Part shown: piece after piece, positions 36,619-47,127 of the stretch
How positions within the stretch are numbered: the stretch's first letter is position 1
Layout of the letters: each line of letters opens with the position of its first letter
From: Thereva unica
Lineage: Eukaryota > Arthropoda > Insecta > Diptera > Therevidae
Assembly (NCBI GenBank): GCA_949987705.1
Contig: OX465286.1
Span: forward strand, 17,001,676 to 17,065,675
Direction: 5' to 3'
Length of the DNA stretch: 64,000 nucleotides
Position numbers and translations under genes: made by a program
Notes under the pieces: model-generated
What the model was told of the DNA's origin: nothing
Databases searched by the model: none
The model's input: the letters and a program-made list of their open reading frames with translations, nothing else

Positions 36619-37402
36619 TATTACCCCAAGCGAAAAAGTGCCAAACGCGCCTAAAGAAGTTAACACTTCAAAAATTTCAACTCCGAAAGTGGCCACTCCA
36701 ATGCTTACTAGATATAAAAAATTAATTTAACTAAAAACAGTAATATAATCAACTAATACTCGAATGAAGTATTATTTAAAAATAATATGTATTTAAAAAT
36801 AATAAACACCCTAGCATCCCAGTATCCACGAAAGCCACTCTTTTGAGCATTATGTCTTGAAGAATATTGTTGAATTAATTTTGTTTTGTTTGTAACGAGC
36901 TAATTTTTGAATTAATTACTTAGTAGATGATAAATTATTTTTCTAAGATAATTTATTATCAATTTGGTATTGTTTATAAAGATGCCACAAATATTTGGCT
37001 GCTTTTCGGCCACTTTTTTAATGTTCGGTATTCGACCGAATAAATGAACAAACGACTTGCCAGGCGACGGTGACGACGGCGCACAGTGGGGCTCGCTCAT
37101 AGAAGGTTCTGCTCAAAACTCAATTTTCAACATGTGGCGGGCTGCGGCAGAAGTCCCCAGAGATTTAATTTCTCCGCGCCGCCTGAGGTTTATGCCAGCG
37201 CAAATGTTGTTCCATGTATTTTAAATGTCACCGCCACCCCTAAAATTTCTTTGTGGGTTAACCCACATTATGCGGCCGAATACCAAATTATAAAAAAACG
37301 CACATATCACTAAAAATTATATGAAAGGAATCCAAATTTCATCGGAAAAGCAACAACAAAAAGAACAATATCATGAAAGGGGACTCCGGACCGGCGAACA
37401 AA
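36619..37402. other. Right part of non-satellite block 1, no assigned gene
   Basis: A short plus-strand frame ending at 36730 (CITPSEKVPNAPKEV...) looks protein-like but matches nothing I recognise. The rest is AT-rich. A GC-richer patch (37040-37200) has no clear coding structure. The block ends GGCGAACAAA before satellite sequence resumes. Confidence 0.4.
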
Positions 37403-37532
37403 TCAAAGGGGTACCCCTTGGGATATTTTTGGTCGATTTCACGAAAGTGCTGGGATCTTAATGAATGGGGTATCGTTGGAAAGGGCTCGCTCCCCCGAGT
37501 TCAGCGCACTTGATTTGGTCCAGAAATTCCAA
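37403..37532 (+). repeat. 130-bp satellite fragment
   Basis: It runs from TCAAAGGGGTACCCCTTGGG to CCAGAAATTCCAA with no visible decay. In monomer coordinates it begins 11 bp after the point where array C stops (31364), so it is the continuation of that monomer across the 6.0-kb block. Confidence 0.95.
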
Positions 37533-38645
37533 ATTTACGTAAATATAAAAAAATTAATAAAGTAACATAACAGTGAAGAGTTGGATTTAAAACAAAAACA
37601 ATATTTACTTACCTTTTGAAATTATTACCAATTTTCATTTGATATGACCGCACAACACAAATACAAATAGGCAAACTGCCAGTTACGAGCTACTGCTACT
37701 GAAATTTCAGTTTTGTCATTAACGTGCTATTGTTTTTGCCAAAGGCGGGAAATGTATCGATGATTGAAGTAGGCTATAAGATTACATAGGAGACGGCACA
37801 GTGTCTGAATTGAAAGCAACAAAATTCCCATTTTGGCTAAAAATGTTAGTTACGAGGTCCTGCGGCACGTCCTCGATTGGAGTTGAAGGCGCAAATTAGC
37901 TGTTGATTTAATATTACTAAAGAAATAAAAATAAAAAAAATCCAACACACCTTTTATTACTTTGATTATATTAATTTTAATTGTTTCTTTTTTATTTTTT
38001 TTTTGTTTTTTTTTTTTTTTTTACAACAAAACGAATTCTTAAAATATCACAATAAAAACTTAAAAATCTACACGAAATTATTTCATTATTATTTGTTTAA
38101 TTTGTGTTTACTAATTTTCTCTTGTGTTGTGAAATTACTTTAAGAAAATGAAGTAAATTAGTTATGAAGTTTAAAAAGTAATAATATTAATATAGTGAAG
38201 AAGTAATAATAATAATAATAATGAAAAAATTGTAATTGTAAAAAAATTGTATTTTCTTTGTTCATATCAGTACGAGTTTTTCCTTTACATACTAAAAAAG
38301 AAATGAATAGTGTTTTTTTTTCTTTAGCTTAATTTTTAATAATTTTAACACATAATTCTTGTTAATTTTTTTTTTTTTTTGGTTTTAGTCCATCTCAGAA
38401 ATGTTGACGTTTAGTTTTGGGTTTTTTTTGTGTGTATATTTGAATTTTTACAATTGGTAACTTTTACTTTCTTTTGTTATTTTTTTTATTTTATATTCAT
38501 TTTTATTTATAAATGAACATTGAATTTGTTTAGCACTAAAGAATACTTTTCTCTACGTATTTACGTATTTTTTAAACATAGCCAGTTTACATAATATTTT
38601 TTTTTTTTTTTTTTTTTTTGGTAGGTATATATTTAATATAATCAC
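37533..38645. other. AT-rich DNA without a recognisable gene
   Basis: Highly A/T-rich with long T runs (about 38010-38030, 38370-38380, 38600-38620) and a short AATAATAAT stretch near 38205-38222. No frame resembles a known family. Confidence 0.5.
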
Positions 38646-39601
38646 GCCGATTATACAACTCGCCGGATTAACCGCGGAGGGAATTTTATTTAGATTTGAC
38701 GTTTTGGTGTATTATAGAATACGCCGAATGAAAAATGACCGAATGACGGTAATACAGTGTGAAAAATTGTTATTATAGAATCCCCGCTCGTGAAACGCAT
38801 TCCATACAAAAATTGTCACATTACAAATCGGCTACTGCGTATGTGAAAAATTTCGGTTTAGTTTTCATTTGCCATGAAGACTAATAAAATGTGAGTTTAA
38901 ATGTTTTTAATTTAATTATACTATTAATTATAAACAAAATATGTTCAAAAATAATTTTTTTTTACAGAAAACAACCAACGAACCGATACTGTTGGTTGTG
39001 CCATGCAAAACGATCCTGACCGACACCGTTATGGTATCTGACTTCTGCTAAAAATCTTACGACACGCTGGCAATTTAAATTCTGGAGTTAGTGAGGATGA
39101 TTTTACCACCACCGGTGGTAATTTAGTTTTCACAGTCCTTTTAAAACATAACTAAAAGCGGCTTTGCTTAGTCTGAAGTTTTTTTTTTTTTTATAAATCT
39201 CAAAATAAATGACAACAATGGTTTTAGGAACTATGAACATAAACAAAACCAAATTTCAGAAAATTTTTACTCACTGGACGTTTGGTAACTGGAAAATGTC
39301 TTAGCACATATTTCGGATTGTTTTCCGAGTTTCTTTCCTGTTATTCTCCTCGTCTAAATTAAAATAAAACCTAATGGTATCCATAATTACGTACTAAAAA
39401 CACTTAATTTTTGGCACTTAGATATTTATTTTTCTAAGGATTGGCGAAAATATCGTGGAAAATTTGACAGCTAGTGGTGAAATTGCAGTTTCAGTGCGGA
39501 TCGATAATGCAGAATTCCGTTGGATTCTATAATGCAAATATTTTCAAATGCGGATCGGATTTTCTCCCGCTGCAGTAAATCCGGCGAGTTGTATAATCGG
39601 C
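38646..39601. mobile_element. Non-autonomous DNA transposon or relic with 24-bp terminal inverted repeats
   Basis: The left end reads GCCGATTATACAACTCGCCG plus GATT (38646-38669). Its exact reverse complement closes the segment at 39578-39601. Total about 956 bp. The motif TATTATAGAAT occurs twice in the left arm and its complement once in the right arm, suggesting longer, decayed inverted arms. Inside, a short ATG exon (near 38875) with a GTGAGT donor and a TTTTTTTTACAG acceptor leads into a cysteine-containing stretch that soon stops, so a gene relic is possible. No convincing target duplication was identified, so the superfamily is undetermined. Confidence 0.7.
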
Positions 39602-39893
39602 ATGAATTTTTAATGAAAACTATTTTATTTTTTGGCTCGATTTTTTTTTTTTTTTTTACTCCATTTCCTTTTTTCTCTTTGTTTCTAAAGAATACACACC
39701 ATTTTTAAAATAATACATTTTTCTTAATTAATTTTATTTTTTCAAAACATTTCTGCAATTTTATCTTTTTTCTTAAATAAAATAATGTTTTCTTTTTTCT
39801 TCTTTGCAATATATAATATATAATTAAATCAATTTTGTTTTCTCTTGTTTTTATGATAAAAGTTGTTGTTTTTTTTTGTTGTTGTTTTAAGAT

Positions 39894-40010
39894 TTAGTCA
39901 ATATCATGAAATCTTAGTATCGCACGTCCGGGTATTTCAGATGCACATAATTTTCGGACAACTTCTGGTGCTTGTTCGCATGGGAATACTGAATGTGGTG
40001 GCGGTTCAAT
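39894..40010 (-). CDS. C-terminal coding exon of an unidentified protein
   Basis: After a good acceptor (TTAATTACAG, complement at 40011-40020) the minus strand is open for 38 codons and ends with TAA at 39894-39896. The peptide includes CEQAPEVVRKLCASEIPGRA and ends FHDID. Its composition is protein-like and the reading frame is clean. A possible preceding exon (40113-40060) encodes PTPPSLPPWLPDELII and would join through a 49-bp GT-AG intron. Upstream of 40114 the sequence changes to a transposon-like end. I do not recognise the protein. Whether the exon belongs to a live gene or a fragment cannot be told from the window. Confidence 0.45.
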   Translation of the reverse strand: MEPPPHSVFPCEQAPEVVRKLCASEIPGRAILRFHDID

Positions 40011-40113
40011 CTGTAATTAATAATTAAATTTCGTTTATTATCATTCATTCGGCCAAAACAATAATAAGCTCATCAGGTAGCCAAGGAGGAAGCGAAGGTG
40101 GAGTAGGCATTAT

Positions 40114-40154
40114 CAGTGGCGTAGCAAGAAATATTTTCAGGGGGGGGGATTAAA
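40114..40154 (+). other. Transposon-like terminus
   Basis: CAGTGGCGTAGCAAGAAATA followed by a run of nine G residues resembles the ends of many insect DNA transposons (CAGTGGCGTAGC...). The matching inverted end was not found in the window, so this is suggestive only. Confidence 0.3.
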
Positions 40155-40759
40155 TAGATATTTATTTATTTATTTATTCGTCTACAGAAAAAATTCTTAC
40201 AGACTACTAGCAAACAAATGTTATATTTTAAATATTAACTAAAATGTGTCAATTACAACCAATTTTTTATTTTCACAAAATACATATCGTCGGGTCTATG
40301 GCAAAACCATGAATGTGCTTTTTTGGCAATTTTGAGTTATGCATTTCACTGTGCGCCGAATTTCTTAAAGAACAATTGGCCAAAACCGCCAATGTGAAAT
40401 TCCACTTTATGCCTGCACAAATTCAAAATTTCATTTTTCTGAATCTCCTGAAAATTAAGTAATTGCAAAATGCGTTACGCCAAAATCATGAATGTGCACA
40501 TTCGTTGTTCTGGTGTAACGGAAATCTTCAGCATGATGTAAATATTGTTTTTATGGTGAAATTGAAAACCTACAGCTGGGCATGATAGGGCTTGTTCAAT
40601 CCAGCACAGACTTATTTGTTTACTTTTTTTTTAAGTTCTGAAGAACTTTTATTCATTGCAACAGTTTCCTTAATAGAGGGCAGTTGAGGTTTTGTGGAAA
40701 ATTTACGAATTTGCAAATTTGATTGAATTAACTAAGTTAAAGTTTAATGAAAATTACAA
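40155..40759. other. AT-rich DNA without a recognisable gene
   Basis: It contains two copies of a phrase like CAAAACCATGAATGTGC (about 40302 and 40482), apart from which nothing is identifiable. Confidence 0.45.
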
Positions 40760-42002
40760 TGGCAAGTCATGGAGCATTGTGTCTGTCGTTAGCTCTCCAG
40801 AAGAAAGTAATTTCAAACGTGAATGATGCCGGCAGGTAGGGAAAATAATTGGTATTTGAATAACTTATAATCTTCATGCTTTATTTTGAAGCGAGTAGCA
40901 CTGTTCAGGGAGAAGATACAATTAAGCAAAAAAAAAAATGATGGTTTTAACAAAAAGCTAAGTAGGTTTTGTTTTGATTACAATCATTGGGATACTAATT
41001 GCATTTTCCGTAAATAGGGAAAATCAGCAAAGAATTACCTTGTCCTTCCCAGGCTTTTGATAGTGATGAAGACGCCATGGACTTTAGTCCTTTAGTTTCA
41101 TCATACAGTCCAAGTTCTTCATATGATTCGGAGCCAGGTGAAAGTGAAGCTGAGAACGCTGTCAGTTCCTCAAATATTCCCAAGAAACTAACATCAAATA
41201 AGGAAGGATGGAAGAAGAGCATCAGAAAAATTAAAAGGGCTAAAGATGAGGCCTACGTTGGATCAAAGGGTGCTCAATGACTGGCTAAACCTACATATGT
41301 TATGCTCACCTTGCAATGGAAAATCAAAACATGTTAAATGCAATAAAATCAGTGAAGAAAGCAGAAAAATATTGTGTGAAAAATTTCGTGGAATGGCTAG
41401 TATCGATGATCAACGGAGTTTCATTAATATGCATTGAAAACAAGCCAAAAGCACGAACAACGAGGAATTTGACTGAATCGCGACGAAGCTTTACCATAAA
41501 TTATTATTTAACGGTTGACAGTCAACGAATAAAGGTATGCCGAAGGTTTTTTTTAGCAACTTTTAATATTACGGACTCCCTCATGAGGAGCGTTCTTGCA
41601 AAAACGACCTCCCAAGGATGCCTTGAGAAAGATAAACGGGGCAAGCATCCGCCACACAATAAACTGCCTCAAACTGAAAAAGAGTACTTAGAGAAGCATA
41701 TAGCTTCTTTTCCTGCAGTAGAGAGTCACTACTGTCGTAAATCGACAAGTAAAAAGTACTTAGATTCATCTCTGAATATGCAAATAGATGAATGCAGAAA
41801 GAACAGTTTGAAACCGGTATGCATAAGCAAATACAGGCAAGTTTTCAAAGGATACAATTTAGGATTTTTTAATCCAAAGAAAGATCAGTGCAAGTTCTGC
41901 TTAGCTTACAAAGCCAAAGCAGAAAAACAGGAGGAAGAGAAATCAAATTTTGAATTGCACATACATATATTTTTTTTTTTATGTGACACACTAGAGACTT
42001 AG
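40760..42002 (+). pseudogene. Decayed transposon-associated protein gene (multi-copy insect family)
   Basis: Pieces in successive frames are: a short first-exon-like stretch (MASHGALCLSLALQKK, from 40760) with a GTAGGG donor; about 41023-41277 ending KKSIRKIKRAKDEAYVGSKG; 41246-41437 with CSPCNGK and KISEESRKILCEKF; then 41440-42002 with INYYLTVDSQRIKVCRRFF, AVESHYCRKSTSKKYLD and NPKKDQCKFC. The order CNGK, KISEE-R, VCRRFFL, SHYCR, PKKDQC-FC is what I recall of a repetitive, uncharacterised insect family that travels with DNA transposons. At least two frame changes (near 41277 and 41440) and an abrupt end at about 41965, where T-rich repeat DNA begins, show that it is broken. The catalytic half is missing. 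The family assignment is from memory. Confidence 0.65.
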
Positions 42003-42130
42003 GGTAGGCCCCTTTGTACTGTCGACCATGTATTTTATTTTTTTTTTTTTTTTGAAATGTCGAACAGCAGCTCTAGTCGGAAGATAGAGAGAGAAGTGAA
42101 AGAAAGAACTGTCACAACCTAGCTGCGGTA

Positions 42131-42463
42131 TTTTTTTTTATTTTTTTTTTTTTTTATTTCACCTACTCCCAACCATTTCGCGACTCTGACATCGGGGCAT
42201 CGAGAACAACTCGCTGGAGTGTTATGCCTCCTGAAACGAGTTGAATCTCATCAACCAACCGATGACATGCGCTTGTGGAGCGGGGAAGAGAACCTAGTGA
42301 AGGCTATGACAGGAGGAATCAGGAATGCAAAGAGGGGAGAAGAAAGAAGGAAAGTTATGTAGGCGGGAAATTGGGAAAGGCTAGGACCGTGGCACCGCCG
42401 GAAATCGAACCCGGGACCTCTGGGGATAGTAGTCAGGCGCCTTACCCCTAGACTACCGAGGCC
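42131..42463 (-). mobile_element. tRNA-derived SINE
   Basis: Minus-strand reading from 42463: a 73-nt tRNA-like head with an A box (TAGTCTAGGGGTAAGG, complement at 42440-42455) and a B box (GGTTCGATTTCC, complement at 42400-42411). A body of about 240 bp and an A-rich tail follow (T-runs on the plus strand at about 42131-42157). The ends of the tRNA-like head pair poorly, so it is a SINE rather than a working tRNA gene. A second A-rich tail at about 42038-42055, and another at 41970, suggest stacked or dimeric insertions. Confidence 0.75.
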
Positions 42464-42772
42464 CACGTAGCTAAGTGTAGCTAAGAAAGTGTCCGCTCGT
42501 CGAGAAAGGGACTTAGATAAAGAAGCATCCCAATCTAATAAAAAATAGTATCATTCAATCGTATTAATGATGCCAAAAGGGCCAAGCGGCGAGATTTACT
42601 ACATGCGTAAATTGGCAGTATACAATCTCACGGCGTACAACCTTGGAAACCAGAAAGTCTTATGTTACTTATGGGATAAAACTCCGCCTTCGTCTGGTCC
42701 CAAGCCCAGAGTGTGAAAGGAGGAGGGTTGTCGACTTGCCGAGTTGATCGTAAAAACTAGGCAAGAAACCGC

Positions 42773-43137
42773 ATGGATACACGAACTAACCATTCACGAA
42801 ATAATGCTACTGCATCCGGGGCAGCCGATGCGCCAGCGCTGGGGACCAGGGATGCTGGTGAGAAGTGGGTTACTGGCCGAACACCCAAATTAGTCACACC
42901 GAAAAGGGAATTAAAATTCGCTGCGTGGAATGTACGAACAGGACATCACGTTGGTCAAAAGGAAATCATAGCAATGGAATTGTTGAAAAATATCAATTGC
43001 TGCGCTAACGGAACTACGGCTTACCGGATCCGGGATATTGACAATCGTCCCGCCAACAATCGACGAAACGATGATGCTTTACTATTACGGTGGTGAGAAA
43101 AGAGAGGCCGGCGTCGGCTTTATGGTCGACCGACGCA
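42773..43137 (+). pseudogene. Non-LTR retrotransposon (LINE) endonuclease fragment
   Basis: A frame from 42773 gives KFAAWNVRTGHHVGQKEIIA, the WNVRT motif that opens the apurinic-type endonuclease of many LINEs. After a frame slip near 43060 the sequence gives YYYGGEKREAGVGFMVDRR, matching the G-GGVGFL block of the same domain. The peptides normally lying between these motifs are shortened, and no reverse transcriptase follows. It is a truncated, frameshifted copy. Clade not determined. Confidence 0.65.
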
Positions 43138-43140
43138 CAG

Positions 43141-43889
43141 TGGCGATATTTTTGATATTTCACCCAAATTACTCTAGAGGTCGTAATTTTTAAGTTATTG
43201 ACAAAATTTTTTTTTTAAATGTTCATCTTGAATTTACCTATCGATCCCTCTAGCCGGATTTTGAAATTTCATTTTCATTTTTTTTAAATTTTTAACAAAA
43301 AGTCTCATTTTTTCAAAAAATACAATTTTTTCTATTCAATTTACTTTAACGGGCCGAAAATTTGAGTTTCCGTACTCATGTTTTTTTTAAAATGTTCGTC
43401 TTTTAGTTAGCTATTAATCTGTCTAAATGAATTTTTGATATAGTTTTAGAAAACCGTTAAAATTACTGTCAAATATCAAATCAATCAGTTCGAAATTTTT
43501 TGGTAGAGGTTTACATATCACCCTGTATTTTTGTAACCCTGTGAGAGATTTTCTTGAATAAGGCCCCAATCTACGCAGAATACCCCCGCCTATGTGAAAC
43601 GGTAAAAGTTAATGCTTAAACCCACCAACTTCCAGAGTTATGTGTCGTCAAAGTCAAAATTTTGTTTTTTTCTTCATTAAAATTTCAATTTCAACCACCT
43701 TTTTCTCCAAAAAAAAGTAGCTAATTGATATTTTTTTATTACAAAATTGGAAAGCTTGGACAATTTCCTATGAATAATGTTCAACAACTTTTATGCTACG
43801 GCCTATAGTTTTGAAGCTATAAGCAATTTTAATGCTAAAAATGGCCTTATTTGGTACTTTTAGACATAACCTCAGGGTATTGGGAACTG
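43141..43889. other. AT-rich DNA leading into the minisatellite
   Basis: No gene seen. The last bases before the array read GGTATTGGGAACTGAATGCGG, resembling the internal inversion junction of the array (CATTGGGAATTCGGGAATGC). Confidence 0.5.
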
Positions 43890-45694
43890 AATGCGGCAAT
43901 GCGGGAATGCGGGAATGCGGCAATGCGGGAATGCGGCAATGCGGGAATGCGGGAATGCGGCAATGCGGGAATGCGGCAATGCGGGAATGCGGGAATGCGG
44001 GAATGCCGCAATGCGGGAATGCGGCAATGCGGGAATGCGGCAATGCGGGAATGCGGCAATGCGGGAATGCGGCAATGCGGGAATGCGGGAATGCGGGAAT
44101 GCGGGAATGCGGCAATGCGGGAATGCGGGAATGCGGCCATGCGGGAATGCGGCCATGCGGGAATGCGGCAATGCGGGAATGCGGCAATGCGGGAATGCGG
44201 GAATGCGGCAATGCGGGAATGCGGCAATGCGGGAATGCGGGAATGCCGCAATGCGGGAATGCGGGAATGCGGGAATGCGGCAATGCGGCAATGCGGGAAT
44301 GCGGCAATGCGGGAATGCGGGAATGCCGCAATGCGGGAATGCGGGAATGCGGGAATGCGGCAATGCGGGAATGCGGCAATGCGGGAATGCGGAATTGCCG
44401 CATTCCCGCATTGCCGCATTGCCGCTTTCCCGCATTCCCGCATTCCCGCATTCCCGCATTCCCGCATTGCCGCATTCCCGCATTGCCGCATTCCCGCATT
44501 GCCGCATTGCCGCATTCCCGCATTGCGGCATTCCCGCATTCCCGCATTGCCGCATTCCCGCATTGCCGCATTCCCGCATTGCCGCATTCCCGCATTGGGA
44601 ATTCGGGAATGCGGCAATGCGGGAATGCGGCAATGCGGCAATGCGGGAATGCGGCCATGCGGGAATGCGGCAATGCGGGAATGCGGCAATGCGGCAATGC
44701 GGGAATGCGGCAATGCGGGAATGCGGGAATGCAGCAATGCGGCAATGCGGCAATGCGGGAATGCGGCAATGCGGGAATGCGGCAATGCGGGAATGCCGCA
44801 ATGCGGGAATGCGGCAATGCGGGAATGCGGCAATGCGGGAATGCGGGAATGCGGCAATGCGGGAATGCGGCAATGCGGCAATGCGGGAATGCGGGAATGC
44901 GGCAATGCGGGAATGCGGGAATGCGGCAATGCGGGAATGCGGCAATGCGGAAATGCGGGAATGCGGGAATGCGGCAATGCGGGAATGCGGGAATGCGGGA
45001 ATGCGGAAAGGCGGCAATGCGGGAATGCGGCAATGCGGGAATGCGGGAATGCGGCAATGCGGGAATGCCGCAATGCGGGAATGCGGCAATGCGGCAATGC
45101 GGGAATGCGGCAATGCGGGAATGCGGGAATGCCGCAATGCGGGAATGCGGCAATGCGGGAATGCGGGAATGCGGGAATGCGGGAATGCGGCAATGCGGGA
45201 ATGCGGCAATGCGGGAATGCGGCAATGCGGGAATGCCGCAATGCGGCAATGCGGCAATGCGGGAATGCGGGAATGCGGCAATGCGGGAATGCGGCAATGC
45301 GGCAATGCGGGAATGCGGCAATGCGGCAATGCGGGAATGCGGGAATGCAGCAATGCGGCATTGCGGGAATGCGGGAATGCGGGAATGCGGCAATGCGGGA
45401 ATGCGGCAATGCGGGAATGCGGCAATGCGGGAATGCGGCAATGCGGGAATGCGGCAATGCGGGAATGCGTAAATGCGGCAATGCGGGAATGCGGGAATGC
45501 GGCAATGCGGGAATGCGGGAATGCGGGAATGCGGCAATGCGGCATTGCGGCAATGCGGGAATGCGGGAATGCCGCAATGCGGGAATGCGGCAATGCGGGA
45601 ATGCGGCAATGCGGGAATGCGGCAATGCGGGAATGCGGGAATGCCGCAATGCGGGAATGCGGCAATGCGGGAATGCGGGAATGCGGCAATGCGG
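43890..45694. repeat. 8-bp GC-rich minisatellite, array 1, with internal inversion
   Basis: About 225 units of GCGGGAAT and GCGGCAAT in irregular order, with rare variants (GCGGCCAT, GCGGAAAT, GCAGCAAT, CCGCAATG). Units run forward from 43890 to about 44393, inverted (ATTCCCGC/ATTGCCGC) to about 44600, then forward again to 45694. The repeat contains no stop codon in any frame, so long spurious open frames of 546-667 codons cover it on both strands. It is not protein-coding on any evidence here. It joins the satellite directly at GCGGGGATTGAATTC. Confidence 0.97.
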
Positions 45695-46233
45695 GGATTG
45701 AATTCACAGCCTCCCTGGGAGGTCCCTAACAATTTCCCATCCAAAAAAGGGCCACTCCAGAATTTTCCCAAAACCGGAAAATTTCCAAAGGGGTACCCCT
45801 TGGGATATTTTTGGTCGATTTCACGAAAGTGCTGGGATCTTAATGAATGGGGTATCGTTGGAAAGGGCTCGCTCCCCCGAGTTCAGCGCACTTGATTTGG
45901 TCCAGAAATTCCAAGGGATTCGGGAGATATCCCCTCTTTTGTGATTTCCCCAAGGGGGCTGCAGAATGCCCATTATCTCGGGAAATACTGGTCAGCCCGG
46001 GGTGGGATTGAATTCACAGCCTCCCTGGGAGGTCCCTAACAATTTCCCATCCAAAAAAGGGCCACTCCAGAATTTTCCCAAAACCGGAAAATTTTCAAAG
46101 GGGTACCCCTTGGGATATTTTTGGTCGATTTCACGAAAGTGCTGGGATCTTAATGAATGGGGTATCGTTGGAAAGGGCTTGCTCCCCCGAGCTCAGCGCA
46201 CTTGATTTGGTCCAGAAATTCCAAGGGATTCGG
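45695..46233 (+). repeat. Satellite segment between the two minisatellites
   Basis: About 1.7 monomers of the 311-bp class in the usual orientation, starting at GGATTGAATTC and ending ...CCAAGGGATTCGG. The substitution GGGATTCGG is shared with the neighbouring monomers to 47580. Confidence 0.96.
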
Positions 46234-47127
46234 CATTCCCGCATTCCCGCATTGCGGCATTCCCGCATTCCCGCATTGCCGCATTCCCGCATTGCCGCAT
46301 TCCCGCATTGCCGCATTCCCGCATTGCCGCATTCCCGCATTGGGAATTCGGGAATGCGGCAATGCGGGAATGCGGCAATGCGGGAATGCGGCAATGCGGG
46401 AATGCGGCAATGCGGGAATGCAGCAATGCGGGAATGCGGCAATGCGGGAATGCGGCAATGCGGGAATGCGGCAATGCGGGAATGCGGCAATGCGGGAATG
46501 CGGCAATGCGGCAATGCGGGAATGCGGCCATGCGGGAATGCGGCAATGCGGGAATGCGGCAATGCGGGAATGCGGCAATGCGGGAATGCGGGAATGCGGG
46601 AATGCAGCAATGCGGCAATGCGGGAATGCGGCAATGCGGGAATGCCGCAATGCGGGAATGCGGCAATGCGGGAATGCGGCCATGCGGGAATGCGGGAATG
46701 CGGCAATGCGGGAATGCGGCAATGCGGCAATGCGGGAATGCGGCAATGCGGGAATGCGGCAATGCGGCAATGCGGGAATGCGGCAATGCGGGAATGCGGG
46801 AATGCGGGAATGCGGGAATGCAGCAATGCGGCAATGCGGCAATGCGGCAATGCGGGAATGCGGCCATGCGGGAATGCGGGAATGCGGCAATGCGGGAATG
46901 CGGCAATGCGGCAATGCGGGAATGCGGCAATGCGGGAATGCGGGAATGCGGGAATGCGGGAATGCGGCAATGCGGGAATGCGGCAATGCGGCAATGCGGG
47001 AATGCGGCAATGCGGGAATGCGGGAATGCGGCAATGCGGCAATGCGGCAATGCGGGAATGCGGCAATGCGGAAATGCGGGAATGCGGGAATGCGGCAATG
47101 CGGGAATGCGGGAATGCGGCAATGCGG
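46234..47127. repeat. 8-bp GC-rich minisatellite, array 2, inside a satellite monomer
   Basis: About 112 units. An inverted stretch (46234 to about 46340) is followed by forward units, joined by the same CGCATTGGGAATTCGGGAAT junction as in array 1. It replaces about 175 bp of one monomer, between GATTCGG and AAAGGGGTACC. Long open frames of about 294-359 codons here are by-products of the stop-free repeat. Confidence 0.97.

Noticed and set aside
36171..36696. Several overlapping frames of about 95-147 codons on both strands
   Set aside because: Only the two selenium-binding-protein exons have family support. The others are shadows or repeat-driven.
42391..42463. A functional tRNA gene
   Set aside because: The A and B boxes fit, but the acceptor ends pair poorly and an A-tailed body follows, as in a SINE.
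43768..45771. Open frames of 546-667 codons on both strands
   Set aside because: They are created by a stop-free 8-bp repeat. All six frames are open, so none has specific support.
43890..47127. CRISPR-like array
   Set aside because: The repeat is 8 bp with no unique spacers, and the window is eukaryotic.
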